From contig WTXD01000101.1 of the NCBI GenBank assembly GCA_022496205.1, forward strand, positions 1 to 62,655: a stretch of 62,655 bases of DNA, read 5' to 3'. Positions within the stretch are counted from its first letter, which is position 1. Each line of letters begins with the position of its first letter. Made by a program: the position numbers and the translations under genes. Below, piece by piece: positions 1 to 9,818 of this stretch. The notes beneath the pieces were generated by a model. That model made no database searches. It saw only the letters and a program-made list of their open reading frames with translations, and was not told the DNA's origin. This DNA comes from Gloeopeniophorella convolvens (taxonomy: Eukaryota; Basidiomycota; Agaricomycetes; Russulales).

Positions 1-1075
1 TCGTACTGGACGCGCTTCCTCTTGCGCATCTCCTGACCTAAACGGAATGCGTCGGCGGTGAGTCCGTCGTCCCACAGGTCTCGAACGATGCCTAGGAGGT
101 GGTTGTCCTGCGCCATGAGTCGGTCCTCAGTCTCGAGGGCGAGGTGGTCGGGCTTTTTGTGCCGGACTGGGGTCGCGTACAACTCGATGCCCGTGTCCAT
201 CTCGTCGTACTCGTCCTCGACTGCGACCATGAACGGGCAGGGCACGTCAGTGACCTTCTTTACCCAGGAGCAATGATGAGTCGTCCGTCGTACTTCGAGC
301 GGATGGTTTCGGACGTATGACGTGCTGGTCGTTTCGAAAGAAACCTTCGGAGAGGAGGTCGCGTGGGAGTCGGGGGTTTTTCAGGCGTAACGCCTGATAG
401 GCTTGGTCGGCCAGACGAGTGAGAACGAACATGAGCTCCTCGCTCAGCTCAGCGATCATGCCCTTTCGGTAGTCCGTCGTCAAAGCGTACCAGCGTACGG
501 CGGAGCAGTCGTGATGCGTTCGTAGAATCGTTTGGACAACTGGGCCTTCATGTCAGTTAGACGAACTGACTTGAGGTCCCAGTTGAACCCCGTGTTCTCG
601 AACGTCGCAGTGATAAGATGGTCCAGGTAGTCCTGGTTGCGTCCCTTGACGCGCTTCCTCTCGCTCTCTTCTTCGTCCAGGTCGATGATCGTGTTTCCCA
701 CGACGACGTGAGTGGGACCGACGGGGGTGCCAGTCCTCGGCAGCGTCGAGGCCGGGACGAACTGGGCGAGGATAGTGGCTGACCCTTCGACTCGAGGGTT
801 TGTCGGTTCTGCTTCCACTGTCACCGCTTCTACCTTCGGGCTCGAAGGTGTGACAACGCTGGCAGAGACTGAGCGGATGGGAACAGGCATGGGAATACGT
901 ACTCCTTCGGTGACCATAATGGTCTCCTCGAAGAAGGTCGGCGGGGTCGGTGGACGCGAGCTGGCGATGGAGTCGGTGTCGGTACGGAGGTATTCGATGT
1001 TCGGGATAGGACGGGGAGCTGGGGAGCTCGATTCGATGGAAGAGACGGAGGAACGGTGGTGGGGACTGGAGACAT
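1..1075 (-). pseudogene. Unrecognised ORF downstream of Ty3/Gypsy pol, frameshifted, runs off window
   Basis: Read on the minus strand, a Pro/Ser/Arg-rich start (about 1075-830) continues in a second frame (917-480) with an acidic IIDLDEEES patch, then a helix-rich stretch including DYLDHL and KAQLSKRFYERI. It goes on at 483-247 (IAELSEELMFVLTRLADQAY) and in another frame down to position 1. The joins need frame changes, so the copy looks decayed. It lies beyond the chromodomain of the neighbouring Gypsy pol, in the position of an extra 3' ORF, but it could equally be the first ORF of another element cut by the window edge. I recognise no domain. The IIDLDEEE stretch resembles a SUMO-interaction motif, a weak observation. 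Confidence 0.35.
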
Positions 1076-1164
1076 GGTAGGAGTAGGAGTGGAGACGGGT
1101 AAGAAGTCGAATAGAACGTTGTGATCGCTAGAGTGACTGAAGTCGCTGAAGGTAACGATGAAAA

Positions 1165-2490
1165 TTACCCCCTCTTATAGTCAGCGTCGACCACGGCGCT
1201 TAGATAGGGTATCGGATGCCGGTCCTGCGGCGTCAGGATGTTCAGTGTGATAGAGGTCCAGCAGGTCGTCCGCGTGAACCTCGGACGCGTGACCCACTCG
1301 TTATCCGAGTCTGGGTAGCCCTTCCATTTCACGAGGTATGCAGCTGACGGCGGAAGAAGCGAGAGTTCTGAATGGATTCGACTTCGTACTCTTCTTCTCC
1401 TTCGATAGGTCAGGTGGAGGACGGGGAAAGTTCTCGCCGTGTTCCGTGTCTCGCGATAAGGAAGAAGGCGGGACACGTGAAAGACATCGTGAATCTCATC
1501 GATGGGGAAGTTCCAGTTGGAATGTCACCGGGGATAGTTTCCGTATGATGCGGAAGGGACCATGGCGTCGAGGGGCTAGTTTCAGCGTTGGATACGCTGT
1601 CGGTAAGTGACTTCCCTCGAGCCATACAAGGTCTCCTTCTGCCAACGTAGGCAGCTGACCACCGGCCTTCCGCTTCATCATGTCAGCTGTCCATTCTAGA
1701 GCTTCTCGCGCCGCAAGGCGGTGACTGCGCAGCAGTTCGAGTCGGTCAGTAATCCGGGGTATCGATGAGGCCGTTCCTATCGGCCAATCAGAATGAGGGT
1801 GGTAGCCCATCAGGGCTTCGAACGGGGATAGTTTCGTCGCAGCACTCTTCCAGGAGTTGTGCGAGAATTCTGCGAATGGAAGCCAGTCGGCCCAGTCATC
1901 CTGTCTGCCATTCACCCAGAACCGCAGGTACTGTTCGAGCTGCTGGTTAACGCGCTCCGTTTGTCCGTCGGTCTGGGGTGATAGGCTGTGGAGATGTTCT
2001 GGCTAATGCCCAGACGTCGGCACAGTTCGCGGGTAAAGGAAGATGCAAAACGAGGGTCGCGATCAGAAATGATACGGCGTGGTAGTCCAAATCGTCGGTA
2101 GACGTTATCCAGATATAGCTTCGCCACTCCTTCGGCTGTGATCGTTTCATTGCAGGGTACGAATACCGCACCCTTTGTGCAATCGTGGTCAACGATCACA
2201 AGAATAGAGTCGAAGCCGCGAGATATCGGGAGTTTGACAATGAAGTCCATCGACACGGTCTGGAACGGACCTGCATCCGGATCGGCATAGATCGGCATAA
2301 GTTCCGGTTTCTGCCGATTAGTCCGGACCTTCAGCGCTTGACAGTCAGCGCATCCATTAACGTAGTTTTTGACGAACTCGTTAAGGCCCGGCCAGTCCCA
2401 CTGTCGCCGTATCAACTCCTGGGTGTTCGTTATGCCGGGATGTCCGGCGGAGGGGGTGTCGTGATGGGCGCGAACGATATCGCGTCTGAG
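1165..2490 (-). pseudogene. Gypsy integrase and chromodomain (3' part of pol)
   Basis: The integrase begins with an HHCC zinc-binding region: HHDTPSAGHPG near 2470-2440 and the CADC pair in the segment starting at 2415. The catalytic core follows, with the first Asp in MDFIV, the second in SDRDPRF, and the TERVNQ glutamate region near 1950. Next come the usual WLPFAEFSHN segment (1915 onwards) and the C-terminal integrase domain. A chromodomain follows with YLVKWKGYPDSDNEW (about 1340-1290), which in this class is thought to steer insertion to marked chromatin. A frame change follows NEWV; the expected chromodomain tail continues in the next frame to a stop near 1187. Stops also split the integrase around 1912. 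Confidence 0.88.
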
Positions 2491-4061
2491 TGTTTCGTCG
2501 TGTCAGCCGGTATCCAGAGCTGTCCTTTCTCGGTACGCCACCATCCATCCGACTGTTTCGTACAGCCAGTCGGTGCTTTCGTTTTGTCACCCCAGAGCTG
2601 GGCGACTCGAACACGATCCTCGAGGATGGCGTTCCTGTCAGGAACGTCGAATTTATGAAGACCTCGGGAGGGAGTATGGCCACTTCTTCGTGTTCGATGG
2701 AGCCATCGTCATGGTCGGGTCGTCGAGAGAGGGCGTCGGCAGGGGTATGTTGTTTTCCAGGGACGTGCTGGATGACGTAGTTGAATTCGGCGAGGTCTCC
2801 GTGCCACCGCGTCTGGCGATGCGAGACCTTTCGAGTTTCCTTAAAGAATAATAAGTTACGATGGTCCGTGAGTATCGTAATTGGGTATTTGGCTCCTGCT
2901 AAGTAGTGGCGCCATTCCTTCAGCGCTTTTATAATAGCTAGGAGTTCTCTGTCGTAAACGTCGTATCTCTGTTCAACGGGTGCAAATGAGTGTGAATAAT
3001 AGGCTATAGGGTGTCGTCGTCCGTCGACACCCTTCTGTGAAAGTACTGCACCACATGCAAAGGAGGAAGCGTCTGTTTCGAGGAAGAAAGGTTTATCGTG
3101 ATCAACGTGAATAAGTACGGGGTTCGAAAGGAAAGCGTCTTTGAGTCGTTCGTAAGCAAGCTGGCAGTCATCAGTCCAATGGAAGGGGGTATCGTTCTTC
3201 GTAAGGGTATTCAAGGGTCGAGCAATCTTACCGAAATCCCTGATAAAACGACGATAAAAGTTCCCAAACCCGAGGAACGCTCGTACTTGCTTGACGGTCT
3301 TTGGAACTGGCCAGTCCTGATACCGTCAAGCTTCACGGGGTCCATCTCGATCTGATCGCCATTCAGGATCATACCGAGATAGTCCACCTTCGTGCTCTCG
3401 AAGGTACATTTCTCGGGTTTCAAGTAAAGGTCGTTATCGAGTAGCTTCTGAAGCACTCGTTCGACCATATTTCGGTGGATAGTGATGTCGTCGGGGGTCG
3501 CGATGAGGATGTCGTCCATGTAGATGAATACGAGACCGGAGTCGATCTCTTCCTTGAACAGTTCGTTCATCATGTCTGAAATGTGGATGGGGAGTTCGTG
3601 AGTCCAAAGTACATGACCATGGGTTCGAAGAAGCCCGATTGTTTTGAATGCGGCCTTCCACTGATCGCCTTCTTTGATGCGGATATTGTTGTATCCCCAT
3701 CGTACGTCGAACTTCGTGTAGAGCGGGCGGTCTGGAGTTTATGGAGTATCTCTTCGATGAGCGGAAGAGGGTAGTGGTTTTTGACTGTATAGGTATTCAG
3801 CTGGCGGTAATCCTGTACAGGTCGAAGTTTCCCATCCTTCTTTTTAACAAAGAAGAAGGGAGAAGCGTATGGAGAGCTAGACGGTCGGATGTATCCCTTC
3901 TTCAGATGTTCGTCCAGGAAGGACTCTAACGCCGTCTGCTCTGAAGGGGACAAGGGATATATTTTACATGGGAGTGATGGGGGCGCGTCATCTTTCAAGT
4001 CGATGGGATGATCCCATGGTCGCGACTCTGGGAATCTTTGCGCCGCCTCCTCACTAAACAC
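2381..4061 (-). pseudogene. Gypsy reverse transcriptase and RNase H (middle of pol)
   Basis: The reverse transcriptase starts near 4061 with the conserved PSLPCKIYPLSPSEQ and LDEHLKKGYIRPS region, followed by SPFFFVKKKDGKLRPVQDYR. The catalytic box is FIYMDDIL near 3520, the usual Y-x-D-D. RNase H follows in the 3214-2381 segment, with the first catalytic Asp in FLETDASSFACGAVLSQ, the Glu in DRELLAIIKALKEWRHYL, and the Asp in ILTDHRNL. It ends with PADALSRRPD before the integrase linker. The protein is split at about 3570 and 3211 by frame changes. Codon use and frame breaks are those of an old copy. Confidence 0.9.
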
Positions 4062-4394
4062 TTTGTCGAAGCGTCGATAGTGAGGAGGAATGGGACTGGG
4101 TTTCGTTTTATTCGGGTCGAGCGCAGCTTGGCGAGCTGCTGCGCCTGGGTTACTCGGAAGAGGCGAACCTCGTCGACAAGTTCTGGCGGCGACCCAAAGT
4201 AGATTTCATCTTCTGCGTCTAGGTTCAGGGGTTCTACTCCTGAGAGATAGAGTTGAACGTGAGCGTGTGCTTCTTCCTGCCACTCCGCCAGGGAGTGAAC
4301 GTTTGATACACGTGCTCCTGCTCTGAACGTCGTGGGTGTAGGTTTCCACGAAGACGCGTCTGAGGTGGATAAGGTGATGGGTGGAAGTCGTCTG

Positions 4395-4807
4395 CTACTC
4401 GTCGTTCTCCCCATAGAATCGGGGGTTGGAATAATCGTAGCCAGGGAAATCCGAGGATAATGCGTTCTCCTCCAATGCTGGAAATGTAGAAGCGCTGGGA
4501 ATGTGATTTTCCTCCAGCTGATACGTCGAATTCGGTGTAATGAGTGATATCACCGGATCGGTTTCGCGTCCCATCTGCGTTTCGGATGATACGAGGATGA
4601 GCAAGTCTTTTACTTGGAGGCCGTGCTGTTTAACGACCTTCCAGTCAATGATATTGTGGTAGCCCCGCTGTCGACCAGGGCTTTGTCGTCGATCCTTTTA
4701 TGGGCACTTCGGATGTATAGGGGAACTCTGATCGCATTTTCGGCATAAGAGAGTCGTACTAGTACATCAGTGCTGAAGACGGCTCGAGTAAGGATCGCTC
4801 TACTCAA
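4395..4807 (-). pseudogene. Gypsy aspartic protease region
   Basis: A short segment between gag and RT carries ALVDSGATTISLTG at about 4690-4650, the D-S-G active-site signature of retroviral-type aspartic proteases. The segment stops at 4610 and resumes in another frame at 4604, where a DPVISLITPNSTYQLEEN stretch matches the later part of the protease domain. A further frame change near 4460 is needed to reach the pre-RT linker (4414-3995). The enzyme would cleave the Gag-Pol precursor, but as written this copy could not be made in one piece. Confidence 0.75.
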
Positions 4808-6585
4808 GCTTGTTGAAAATCCTGGACGCTGAAGTCCTTGTCCTTCTCAAGGACACTGAAGATGGACTCTTTTTCTGCGTCAGATGCGTTTGCCAGATAG
4901 GCTGCGAACGTCTGTGGGGAGATGGAGGAAGTGGTAGGGGTGGAAAGAGTCGGTGTCGTGGGGTCTGTCGTGTCGATCTGTCGCTGACGCGTTTCCCGAG
5001 GACGTGAGTCCTTTTGCGGGCAGGAACGTGAGACGTGTCCTTGCTGGCCGCAGTGGAAACAGCGTCCCTGCTGCATATACGAGGTTCGTTCGTCGGGCGT
5101 GAGCTTCTTCCCTTTCTGATGGACGAATGACTGGGTCTGATTGACCGTCACTGTGTCCACGTCCATGGGAACTACTCCGTCGTTCCGGGGTGGCTGTCCA
5201 CCTCCTCCAGGGCGTCGTATCTGAAATCGTGGCTGCTGTCTCGGGGTATCCTGATTTCCGTAGATCTCTTTCATGAGCTGATACTGAAGCTGCTGGTCGC
5301 AGAGCTTCTCAGCCCATTGATCGAAGGTCCATCGGGTGCTGCCAGGGTTTACTCCGAATACGTCCCCTCCCTGTCGTGCGGTTTCCCGGACGAGGGCGTT
5401 GGGGAACGAGCGAAGGAACATAATGATGGTGGATTCGGCGTCGAGGTGGAAGTTCCCTCTCTCTGCAAGGGTACGGAACTTTCCGATATACTCCTCGATT
5501 GGCTCGGGGGCTCGGAATTTCATGTTCGCCAGGAGAAGTTTGGCGTTAACAGCGGTTCCTCGGTTTAGGAACCGTTTGTCGAGGGTATCTTTAAACACCG
5601 TCCATGCGGTGTCCTTTGTCGCGAAGGGTACTGGTGGGTCAAGGACGCTATTGGCCTTGATTTTCTCCAGCCACTCGATCTGCCTTTGGACCCAGTCGGT
5701 CACAATGGCTCCTCGAAAGTATGTGAGGCAGAAGGAGATTTTTTTCAGTGGGTCGGTGAACGTCGAGTTCTCGTCGTTCAGGAATGCGTAGAGGTTGAAC
5801 TGCCGCATGAAGTCGGCATATCGTTTGGATTCTCCGTTAAAGATGAACGGAGCTTCTCCTGTGAGTTTCCCGCCATCTTGACGGGATGCGGTGATCGTGG
5901 AATCGACTCGGGTTTCCTCAGCCATCTCGCGCGCTGGTATGGATGTAGGATCAGGTGTTGGGGATATGAGTGCCGCGGCGGCTTCTTCAAGACGTTGTGC
6001 AACGCCTGTAAGGTCGGAGGAGTTCTGGGGTTGGATGGAAGTGGGAGTCGTGTGTTCTGGGGATTCGGGGTGATCGCGAAACCACTGTACTACCTGGTCT
6101 CGGTTCGGTATCCCTAGCGCGACTACGGGTGAGGTGATTTTGTATCTCTGGTGGATTCCGGACCACTGGACGTAGTTCCAGCCTTGGTCCCTCGAAAAGT
6201 GTACTCGTAGGGTCTGTCCGCTGAGGATCAGATAATAACCGTTCTCTCAATCGTGGAAGATTCCTCGTAGTCCTTCTCCTCTGAGTTCAGGGGGAGCTAC
6301 GTCCGCGTCCTGTGCAAAAGGAAGTCGGACAGTCACAAGTTCTGCGATCGTCGGCTCTCGAGACTGAGAAGCCTGTTCTAATGTCACGGCCTGAGCCGGC
6401 GCGAGCGGGGCTGGCGAGGGCTGAGACGAGCGAGGTTCGATAAGTCGGTCTCGATGTGAGCCGGTCCTCGAAGGCGCACGTGAATGTGCACGAGATCCTG
6501 GGTAAGACGTGATGTCTGAAGCTGGGAGGCAATCGGCCTCCGGTACGTCGAGTTCAAAGCTGAAGACCTCGCGATGCTTGGGCAA
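4804..6585 (-). pseudogene. Gypsy Gag with CCHC zinc knuckle
   Basis: The main open stretch (5925-4804, 373 aa) has a capsid-type retrotransposon gag domain: FNGESKRYADFMRQFNLY near its start, then KKISFCLTYFRGAIVTDWVQ and a YIGKFRTLAERGNF helix. A C-x2-C-x4-H-x4-C zinc knuckle (CFHCGQQGHVSRSC) lies near 5065. Upstream, a Ser/Pro-rich start from 6585 and a further segment ending near 5990 continue the same protein in other frames, giving an N-terminal extension of about 200 aa. The true start is uncertain because of frame breaks between 6250 and 5925. Confidence 0.85.
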
Positions 6586-6599
6586 ACAAGTCCCTCACG

Positions 6600-6927
6600 C
6601 GGATTCCCTGGTAACCTCGTCGATTGACAAAGGAGAACAGGCTTAAGGCCTTAGAGTACAACTGCTACGCCTTAAGTACTAGAAGAGAACTGGTTTACAT
6701 AACGTCCTAGTATCGAGTCATACCGAGTCAGAACGGACTCAAGGTGGGTCTCCTAGGTAGAAGTACAGTAGTGGTCCAATGGCATAAGGGGCGCGTCAAG
6801 AAGTATGGGGGAATCGTATGACGAGTGAGAGATAAGCGTCCCCGAGTCATCGAAACCGGAACGGAGTTCGTATCGTACAGGAGCTGGAAAGATAAGGAAA
6901 AGAAAATGTATCGTACAAGTCGTGACA
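6600..6927 (-). repeat. Candidate 5' LTR of the Gypsy element
   Basis: On the minus strand a TGTCACGACTTG start at 6927 lies upstream of gag, at the distance expected for an LTR. The sequence is AT-richer than gag and has no ORF of note. The inner end and primer-binding site were not fixed, and no second copy is in the window to test it. Confidence 0.4.
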
Positions 6928-7042
6928 CCATGACTGATAGTATCCATCAGTGATCCATATGTGAAGCCTCTAGCTGGTGAGAATCAGTAGTTAATACTGT
7001 AGTATAGAGCAATACAGTAGCTGCGCTATGCCTGTTCAACAG

Positions 7043-7488
7043 GAAGTACATCTTCAAATACCAAAATGTACACTATCTATGATGAATCACGTGCTACAAT
7101 GTGAATCGAACTTTGACATCACTGCCCGCACGCCAGAATACCTACCGGGAAAAACCCGTGGGAATCGCCGGAATGGCTGCTTCATATGTATACGGGAATC
7201 CGCTGGGCAGGGAGCCGTCCTGGAGTCTAAAAATGTTCACAACGTGACCTGTTTTTGGCTATGGATTTGAAATCTTGACGGCTTTTTTGCACCAGATTTA
7301 AACTTTTCTCATAGGATCCTTCCCAAGTATGTATTGTAACCGGATGAGTCAGCCGCGCCAACGATTTTCACGGTTTTTTCCCGGTAGGTATTCTGGCGTG
7401 CGGGCAGTGCATGTTGAGTTTCGTTTGGCATCATAGCATGTGATTCATCCTAGATAAGATTGTACTTTGGTATACAAATATTTACTTC
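7043..7488. mobile_element. Foldback/MITE-like element with ~145-bp inverted arms
   Basis: The arms at about 7043-7185 and 7345-7488 are imperfect inverted copies of each other. They start with GAAGTA at the left and end with TACTTC at the right. The best-conserved part is a 35-nt block that is identical in inverted orientation at 7120-7154 and 7375-7409. Both arms also share ATGAATCAC, and a GGCTG..TCAT motif further inside. The 160-bp centre has no ORF. This is the shape of a non-autonomous DNA transposon. I see no clear target-site duplication, so the exact ends are provisional. Confidence 0.75.
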
Positions 7489-7601
7489 GCTCTTTATTAT
7501 CTACTACCACAATGTCTATCCGGCCTCCCAGATCTTAACAAGCTGTAAAGGAGATCATAACAACACCAAGAGCCTAGTTCCATTACTAGACCCCATGCAA
7601 G

Positions 7602-9531
7602 TTATGAGATGACACATCCCTGCGAGGGTAACCCCAGTTCAGCCAACTGCTCTTTAGCAGACTCGTGTTCATTGCTTTGTAGCTTTTGTCTTGATTCCTC
7701 CGGAAACCAGTCCTGCATGAAATTTAACAGTGCCCAATCCACATTGACTAATAGTGACAATGGGTCAAAAAAATAAGGAGCCCGAGACGAGAGCATCACG
7801 TACAACGATCGGCTTGTAAGACTGTAGGAGAACGACACATGGGGCATTTCCCGTCTCCTCGCTTTTGCATCTTAACCAGGCACCTGCAGTCCAAGAGTCT
7901 GTCTGTTGGGATCGACAACGCAGCCAAGCTATGCTCACCTGACACAAAAAAGATGACCACAAGATAGTCTGATCGGCTTGAATGCGATACTCGTACAAAT
8001 GAGACACGCGTAGTCATCAACATGAGGGATAATTGGCAGGAGTATCTCGCCAATAGCTTGCACCAGTTGTCTCGGTAGCGGAGCAACTTGGCTGGGTATG
8101 ACGAGGGTAGTTGTTTCAACGCGCCTGTAAGGCAGGGATACTATAGAGGGATCGGATTGCGGGTACACAAGTGTCGGGAGGGGAAGTGAGGTGCGTTTTG
8201 CGTGTTTCTTGAGGATTTTGCGTGTTGCCTCGGCGTTCGCCCGATGCAACTACTTCAAAGCTCATCTCACGGTCCCTCAGTCAATCGGTGAGAGTGCGAC
8301 GGACCTTTTTGAGATTCAGGAGCAACACATTGAGGCTAAGGAAACTCTTGAGTGCCACATGGCTTCCTTTCATCTTGAGTGTGCGACGACTTCCCAGGCC
8401 ACGGCTGGTGACACGATCCACGAATGCCGTCAAACGCACCTCCGAATCCTCAACTGAACGTTCACCACGTGCACTTTCAGTTACGCTTTCGAATATCTCC
8501 GATTCGACATATATCTGGAAAATTTCCCTCCAAGCATACAGATCCGACTTGAAAACGAAACCCAAGAAGGCGTGCGGTGAGCGAACCCCGCCTGGGTCAG
8601 AGGCTTGCGAATATGGATGATGGAATGCAGAGCTCGATGAGAGGGGCCTCGCTGTTTGAGAGATCGTCTGCGCTAGCTCGTGAAGGGCTGCAACAAAATC
8701 AACTTGCACGATCTGCATACGCCGTGAGAATGATTGAAGAGCCGATGATAGCAGTTGATAGAAGGCGCCATCGTAAACAAGAGGGACGGTGACTTGCTGA
8801 GCTTGTGAACCTTCGAACGTTTCATAACTGTGCAAGATGAACTTCGTTCTTCGCACTGGAAGGTACCACGTGGGAATAAGAACACTAACCTCTGGCAATT
8901 TGGTGCGTTCAAGAGATACTTCGAACCTGCGGAAGTGGGCTGCCTGTTTTGCACGCTTAGCGCTAACCCCGGTAACGCACGTTCGTGCGCCGTGACTAGC
9001 GTCAGACCGCGGTATTCTGCTTCTACACCCGACTTAAGCAACAGAACAAGCGCTTCCAACCCGATCATAATACGTCACCCTGAGTGCTGGTTGGTTGATC
9101 GCCTATCGCAACATGTCCGAATAGCCGCCCCACTTCGTCGATGTTGAACTGCGAGACTCCCGAGAGTGCGTCCACCGGGATCCACAATTGAAGCTGCGGC
9201 TCTATTTTTCCCACTTGCGGGGAAAGCTCATAAACAACCTTGGGCCTAATATTTGCACTGGGAGCTCCAGTCGCCCGTGGGTTGATCTCGCCTGAAGGCA
9301 TGGATCGGTCTTGCTCCAGGAAATGGTGAAGTGCTGGAGGAGATAAGCCTATGGACTCCAGTTCGCCAACAATGTGATGAATCAACTTTTTGAGCTGTCA
9401 GGGAAGACGATCAGCGGCACCCATCTACTCTGCTGCAGGGAAGAAGCAACCTTGCGATACTCGATTGCACTATCCCTAAGGTCAGGCGGAAGGGTGAGCA
9501 GTAACTGAGTGTAAGTCTTCGAGAAGTGCAT
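7602..9531 (-). CDS. SPX-RING protein (putative E3 ubiquitin ligase, phosphate-linked)
   Basis: Start at 9531: the protein begins MHFSKTYTQLLLTLPP, the usual first residues of an SPX domain, and a 56-nt intron (9392-9447) rejoins IEYRK to LKKLIHHIV. The SPX domain continues through VEAEYRGLTLVTAHERA (near 9020) and ends with LKKFQYANAEATRKILKKH, the SPX C-terminal helices. SPX domains are known to bind inositol pyrophosphates and report phosphate status. A C3HC4 RING follows: CLICTSIAFKPIRLSCGHLFC (about 8010-7950), then after an intron CLVKMQKRGDGKCPMC. The last exon encodes NVDWALLNFMQDWFPEE and ends at 7602. At least five introns are inferred from domain continuity and GT-AG ends. It resembles the fungal RING-14/SPX-RING group. 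Substrates are unknown. Confidence 0.88.
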
Positions 9532-9818
9532 TGAGGGATGGGATGTTGGTGTCAATTCTCTGGACGCGGTCGGCGGATGTTCGATAGTTGAGTCAGTTGA
9601 AGCAGGGCCCGTGGCTGGGCGCTGGAGATCAGGCATCAAACCTGCGGCCCAATACTGGAATAAGCCCTAACCCCACGTCGTGGTTCGGACCACTGCGCAT
9701 CTTCACTTCCGGACTTCGGGGGCTTCAGCGGCAACTACTAGCCCTCGGACTAGGTCGACGGTTCCAGTATATCGTAAGTAGTGGGCCGCAATTTGTAGAA
9801 ACGTAGAATCTATGACAA
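9532..9818. other. Intergenic, SPX-RING promoter side
   Basis: This is the 287-bp gap between the WDR59 stop and the SPX-RING start, both on the minus strand. It should hold the WDR59 3' end and the SPX-RING promoter. I see no clear motif in it. Confidence 0.5.

Larger units (their letters stand above)
1150..6927 (-). mobile_element. Ty3/Gypsy LTR retrotransposon (chromovirus), decayed
   Basis: On the minus strand the order is gag with zinc knuckle, protease, reverse transcriptase, RNase H, integrase and a C-terminal chromodomain, which is the Ty3/Gypsy chromovirus arrangement. Several frame changes and stops separate the domains, so this copy is probably inactive. A candidate 5' LTR begins at 6927 with TGTCACGAC, a typical Gypsy LTR start. 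No matching 3' LTR was found between the chromodomain and position 1, although a purine run (AGAGGGGG, near 1175) follows the pol stop. The element may be 3'-truncated, or may carry the extra ORF at 1-1075 before an LTR outside the window. Confidence 0.9.
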
